DNA of 64,000 nucleotides from Arachis hypogaea (taxonomy: Eukaryota > Streptophyta > Magnoliopsida > Fabales > Fabaceae), in NCBI RefSeq assembly GCF_003086295.3, contig NC_092048.1, forward strand, positions 253,001-317,000, read 5' to 3'. Each line of letters starts with the position of its first letter. The first letter of the stretch is position 1. This document shows, piece after piece, positions 58,991-64,000 of this stretch. The translations under genes and the position numbers were made by a program. The notes beneath the pieces are model-generated. The model saw only the letters and a program-made list of their open reading frames with translations. It searched no databases and was not told the DNA's origin.

Positions 58991-60187
58991 ACCTGCTTTG
59001 TGGTTAGTTAATAATTTGGATTGCATGGATAGTATATTTGGGCCTTAAGCTTTGTTTCGTTATGAACCTGTCGAGAATCATCTGCTATTAAATTAGTGGC
59101 CCAAGATATATTTTAGATCAAGCCCAGCCCAAACATAATTTTCACAGCCTTTTTCATCACAATAGTAAATATCTTTTATGTTGTGGAAAAAAAAATACTA
59201 ATTCATTTTGGTTGCCAAAGAAATATGTATTTTCTAAAAAATTTTCCATGGTTGTTCATTTCGTAAATTAATTTATTATTGATATATTCTTTTTCAATGG
59301 AATTCTTAAATTAAAGCACACAAGAATAAATAGTGGTAAAATGATGAAAAAGAATAATTATTACTACCAAATAATTTTGTGATTTACTGTTTAAACAATT
59401 CTAATATATTTTATTTTTAATTTTTTTTCATTCACATAAATATTTATTTAAGCAACAATTATATATTATCATATTTGATGGTGAAGTACAAGCTTAGTAG
59501 AATTAAGCCTCACTTTAATACGTGGGATTGACAACCTCCACACTTGTTTATAAATACTTTGTAATAAGTAAAATGTCATTATAAATACTCAATTAAAGAG
59601 TACTAAAATTTCATATTATTTTGGAGTACTAAATTATGTGTTTTTTTACTTGTCTGAGTTATAGATGAGATTTTGTGTGTGTAAAGCTTAATAGAAAAGA
59701 AGAAAACTTTATTTAGTATCAAAACACATATAACGTCTTTGACTATGTCCAGCATGACAAAAAAAATAGGCCACATTATTAAGAATTTTGAGCTCCAATA
59801 ACAAAAAATACATGAAAGACATAGTGTATTATAGCAATTGATATCAGAGACTAAATCAATATAATTCCAAGATCTTAGATGGAGCTTAACTCAAGCTTAG
59901 TTAGTAAGGTTCACGAATCCCTAAATAGAAAACGTGTCACACGGTGGGTAGCATCAGCATAGGATTCCATCCTAGTTAGAAACTAGCCAGTAACACAATC
60001 ATCAATAATCCAATCCATTCTTTCCGTATTTCCATAACGGCTACATTTTCCCACAAAACAAATAAACTATTTCGCATAAAAAAAATAGAAAAGACTATTT
60101 CAGCGTACCGTTGCATTTCTCATTGCTCACTTCCTTCTCCTTAAACCACCAAAGCATAGCTCGCGCATTGAGTGTTGAGCAGTTAGC
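58991..60187. other. Intergenic DNA and promoter region of the IST1-like gene
   Basis: AT-rich, with no gene. GC content rises near 60150, just before the start codon. No convincing TATA box was seen. Confidence 0.4.
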
Positions 60188-62230
60188 ATGACGACTACTG
60201 GGATAATAGGTGCAGCCTCCCGCGCCAGGAGGGCAGTGAAGCTCACGCTCGCCCTCCTTGGCTTAGGCTTCAACACCTCCAAATGCAAGACTGCAGCCAA
60301 GATGGCGGTTGCCAGAATCAAGCTCCTCCGTAACAAGCGGGAGGTTGTCGTCAGGCAGATGAGGCGCGACATTGCCATGCTCCTCCACTCGGGTCAAGAT
60401 GCCACTGCTCGCATTCGAGTACGTTCAGTTCTTACTTCCTCTGTTTTTTTTTTTTAATTTTAGATAGTGATTAGGTTTTAGTGCACTTGTTATGTCATTA
60501 GAGAAATTAGTTATATTCAGTAATTGTGTGACTCTTACCATGAGAAATTCGAGATTTAGTAAAAATTTGTCAATCTTGAAGATGCTTTGATCCATAATTA
60601 TATAGTAACTAGCTTAGATACTTTGTTTTGATTCATTTCCAATGATTACAGTTAGCATCTAGCTGTGCCACTTGTGAATTGCATTACTCATTAATGAAAG
60701 TAGCTTTGATGTTTCTGGATGAATTTGCATTCTCAGATGGCATTATTTAAGTTAGGGTTCTAATGTCATTGTTGTAAATTTGTAGGTTGAGCATGTGATG
60801 AGAGAGCAAAATATTTTGGCTGCAAATGAGTTCATTGAGCTCTTCTGTGAATTAGTAGTTTCCAGACTCTCAATCATTTCAAAGCAAAGGTGAAGTATAT
60901 ATAGGAGTACCTTTTTTTGTTGTTGTCTTCTCAATAGTATTAACCTAATTGAATGTCCAAATCGTAATTATTTTCAGGGACTGTCCAGCAGATTTGAAAG
61001 AAGGAATTGCTAGTTTAATATTTGCAGCGCCAAGGTGCTCTGAAATTCCAGAACTCGTGTCGCTGAAGAATATCTTTGAGAAGAAATACGGAAAGGATTT
61101 CGTGTCGGCAGCTACTGATCTTAGACCTAGCTGTGGCGTAAATCGTCAGGTAGAACTTTACTTGCTGCATTCATCTGTATTCTTCGGATAACTTATGTAT
61201 ATTAATTCACTACTGACCTTTATGCTTTTGAATTGCTGTATCTTTTAGTTAATCGACAAGCTCTCAGTGCGAACACCTGCCGGCGAATTAAAGTTGAAAG
61301 TATTAAAGGAAATAGCTAAGGAGCATCAAGTAGAATGGGATACTGCAGAGTCTGAAAAAGAACTTCTGAAGCCTCCAGAAGAGCTCATAGTAATAAGCTC
61401 TGTCTCTTGATTTTTCATTTGTCTAAAATATGTTTTATCAAATCAAAATTTTCATGGCTAATTTAACTACTTTTTGTGTCTATAGGAAGGGCCAAAAACA
61501 TTCGTTAGTGCAAGCAGCTTTCCAGCAGTCATACCTACAACAAATGTGTCCTCTGAATCAAACAAGCCAATTACTAGGTGAAAACCGAGTTATATCCTGC
61601 CATTTATATTTATAAGATCATTTTTTGTGTAATATTGTTTTCTAATAAGATTTTCTGCTATTTTTCAGATTATCAGGTGGTGAAAAAGGCAGTGGTGACA
61701 TGCATTTCGAGGATTCTAAGGCTGCTGCTGAGGCAGCTGCCGAATCAGCTAAGAAAGCAATTGCCGCGGCCGAAGTTGCTGCTTACATGGCTATGAAAGA
61801 CCATAACAATGAAGCTCCTAAACCATACGTTTACAATAACAAGTTGGATAACTCAAATAATATGGTTCATCAATCAACAATTGAGGAGAAAATGTATAGG
61901 TCAAAGAGCTTACCGAGGTCCGAACAGAAGAAAGATGAAGATTATTCATCCCCTACTGAAATGTATGGCGGTGGAAATGATTATAGGAGGCACAGCTACC
62001 ATCCAACTTTCGCACGACATTCAGATATTAAGTTTGATGAATCCGACTGCGATGAAGAAATTGAAGTGGAAGAACCTCCTTCAACTCTGCCACCTAAGAG
62101 GCCACCACCATCTGTTCCTTCATCTTTCCTTAAACAGGACAGCAGTGTCCGTGTCCATCCAAAATTGCCAGATTACGACGAACTTGCAGCTCGCTTTGAT
62201 GCACTGAAGTTCAAGAAGTCACAATCCTAA
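60188..62230 (+). CDS. IST1-like protein (ESCRT-III associated)
   Basis: Plant IST1-like (ISTL) protein. IST1 binds ESCRT-III and the Vps4/SKD1 ATPase and controls multivesicular-body formation on endosomes. Exons 60188-60418, 60786-60889, 60978-61149, 61249-61389, 61486-61577 and 61669-62230 sum to 1302 nt, 433 aa, with all junctions GT-AG and phases consistent. Residues 1-185 form the helical IST1 domain: NTSKCKTAAKMAVARIKLL, IAMLLHSGQDATARIRVEHV, NEFIELFCELVVSRL, IASLIFAAPRCSEIPELVSL and LRPSCGVNRQLIDKLSVRTP. The C-terminal half is low-complexity: an Ala-rich helix (DSKAAAEAAAESAKKAIAAA), then a polar tail with a Pro-rich segment (LPPKRPPPSVPSSF). Near the end lies DYDELAARFDALKF, the position where a MIT-interacting motif occurs in this family. 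The start is the first ATG, with none upstream nearby. Confidence 0.93.
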
Positions 62231-63094
62231 ACCAAAAAACCTGAGAGCAATCTAGCTTTTTATTAATTATTTTTGTATACTTAATGATATATTTTGTCTT
62301 ACAGAGAGATACTGAGAAGAAGTGAGAATGTCATATAGTATGTTTGGTTCTACTACCTTTTGTCATACTTGTTCCTAAAAAAATATGTTTAAGCAAATAA
62401 TATTCAGATATGCTTTTCTAACTTGCATTGTGACAACCAAAGAAAAAAAATAGTAATGGGTGCCAAAAGAGAAAAATAATATAACAAAGAAGTTAAACTA
62501 TAAGAGTACAGATACTCAAACAGAAATTCTAAATGTTCCACAACATAAACATTATTTTTGTCTTGTCTCTCATGTCTCTAGTATTAGCATTTTGCTGCAG
62601 TGCTTTGTGCTGATAGAGTCTGCAAATTTCTCAAACTAATGTAATAATCAATAAAGATAAAGATAACAAGAAAGATACATTAAAAAAATAATAATATTTT
62701 TTCTTAATTCTATCTATTTTTGGAATGGATCAAACAAACATATAATATTGTATAAAGAACATGCTCTATAAAAAAACTTCATCCTCTAGCTTATTGAGAA
62801 CCAAATCATCATATTATCAATACTGAATTAAAACAATTTTTTTATTATTTTCTTTTTCATAAAATTATAAAAAATAAAAATACCAAAAAAACACAAATCA
62901 ATTAATGGATTGCATGCATAGTTGTCCTTTTCTTGTGTAATATAAATTGGAAGCTTAGTGACCAAGGAACAGATTCAATGTTATTCCATTCATAATTGTG
63001 AGCTAAGATGTATATATGTATGAGATTATTGATGATGACTATGAGTATGTTAGTTATGTTCATGGCCATGGATCTAAGCATGGATCATTTCCTT
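62231..63094. other. 3' flank of the IST1-like gene
   Basis: 3' UTR and AT-rich intergenic DNA. No further gene. Confidence 0.4.
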
Positions 63095-63220
63095 ACTTCA
63101 CGAATCTAAATTATATTTAAAAATTTACGTTAACCAATAAATTATTATACACGTAAAATAGAATTAGAACTCTCTACAACTATTTAAATAAACTAGCGAA
63201 ACTAACCTAAATTAATTGAT
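63095..63220 (-). repeat. tRNA-derived SINE-like copy (partial)
   Basis: It shows the family segment AACCAATAAATTATTATACA, the B-box-like GAATTAGAACTC, and a decayed head up to 63220. The tail end is missing. Confidence 0.45.
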
Positions 63221-64000
63221 TTCATTGTCAGCTAACATTACTTTTAATTAACAATCATGCCATCATATTTTAGGTCACAACCATACTTCATATATAAGCC
63301 ATAACAAATTGATTATAATGTTATAAAGACTTTTGATTATTTTGATTGCAGATGACTTCATGTTTATAAAATATTCTTGGTTGATATATCAAAAATGATC
63401 ATTTATTTTAATTGTATTCAAATAAGATATTCTGCAGAATATTAAATCAATAAATTTTTAGTCACAAAAAAAAATCAATAAATTTTGAGTGTTTGTGAAT
63501 GCAAGTGTGAATTGCTATGCCTTACTTACTTTATACATTAGTAATCATATTAAGTGTATATTAAGAGCAACCATTAAAATTAATTATTAATATAAAATAT
63601 ATGTTAAAATATAAATTTACATTAAAAATAAATTGAACGACATATATATTAATTTATATACACAAATATATCAGTGACTAATTTTTGTATATAAATAATG
63701 TAATACCAACAGTAAAAATAACAAGAAAACTAAACACATAAAATCTTTTTCTTTTTTTTATAATCTGATCTTGGGTTGCACTAAAGTACTAAAGAGAAAG
63801 AAAGCCAGCTTGCATAAACAATGTGATATGGTCGCTTCTTTTTCTTCTTTTATTCTCTGTGTTTCTTTTTATTAAGGATATATTAAATATCTTTTTTTAT
63901 TATAAAAATATATAAATTTATTTAATTTTTATTAAAGATTAAATTAATTTAATAAAATTATCCAAGAGATGAATTACTCATTTTAAATAGTTTTATTATC
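63221..64000. other. AT-rich intergenic end of the window
   Basis: No gene or bounded repeat recognised. Confidence 0.4.

Noticed and set aside
1..64000. CRISPR arrays, bacterial operons, ribosomal RNA or endogenous viral sequence
   Set aside because: No regularly spaced identical repeats of the CRISPR kind, no rRNA segments and no viral motifs were seen; the only reverse transcriptase is of the non-LTR LINE type.

Overview
This is nuclear DNA from a flowering plant: AT-rich, with intron-containing genes using GT-AG junctions, a nuclear tRNA gene and dense small transposons. The gene families and the repeats (Mutator-type MITEs with 9-bp target duplications and a G-box palindrome in their ends, long AT/ATT microsatellites, mobile DNA rich in a TACACCCA motif) suggest a legume, most likely peanut (Arachis). 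The species is inferred from memory of such repeats, not from a search.

Layout. 1-2.5 kb: right part of a putative Mutator-like element, with the last exon of a proline-rich protein. 2.5-6.3 kb (-): a GSO1-like receptor with about 32 leucine-rich repeats, no kinase domain and a one-base frameshift. 6.3-12.7 kb: repeats only. 12.8-16.2 kb (-): a six-exon gene for an unrecognised, probably organellar, membrane protein of about 426 aa. 16.3-25.9 kb: a transposon-rich gap holding a 5'-truncated LINE nested inside a Mutator-type inverted-repeat element, followed by a second inverted-repeat element with a C-rich minisatellite core. 26.1-29.5 and 36.1-38.4 kb (+): two class I chitinases (hevein domain plus GH19), three exons each, with identical intron phases and the same short repeat family in both proximal promoters. 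Between them at 31.8-34.9 kb (+): a six-exon VPS38/UVRAG-like gene. 38.4-44 kb: repeats. 44-57.1 kb (+): three intronless DUF241 genes about 4.5-5.8 kb apart, with a tRNA-Leu(AAG) gene at 47.8 kb. 60.2-62.2 kb (+): a six-exon IST1-like gene. The rest is AT-rich intergenic DNA with SINE-like copies.

Roles. Two themes recur by family knowledge: defence and cell surface (two chitinases, LRR receptor) and endosomal membrane traffic (VPS38 in the PI3-kinase complex, IST1 in ESCRT-III). Nothing in the sequence links them into one pathway. The chitinases and the DUF241 genes are tandem duplicates. I see no sign of a novel multi-gene system. The most unusual material is the structure of the mobile DNA: nested insertions, perfect target duplications at many elements, a polypyrimidine-core fold-back, an iMet-tRNA-like tract inside a promoter-proximal repeat, and a tRNA-derived SINE family whose copies all face the same way. 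Exon models were built by hand from splice sites and reading-frame phase and have no transcript support.
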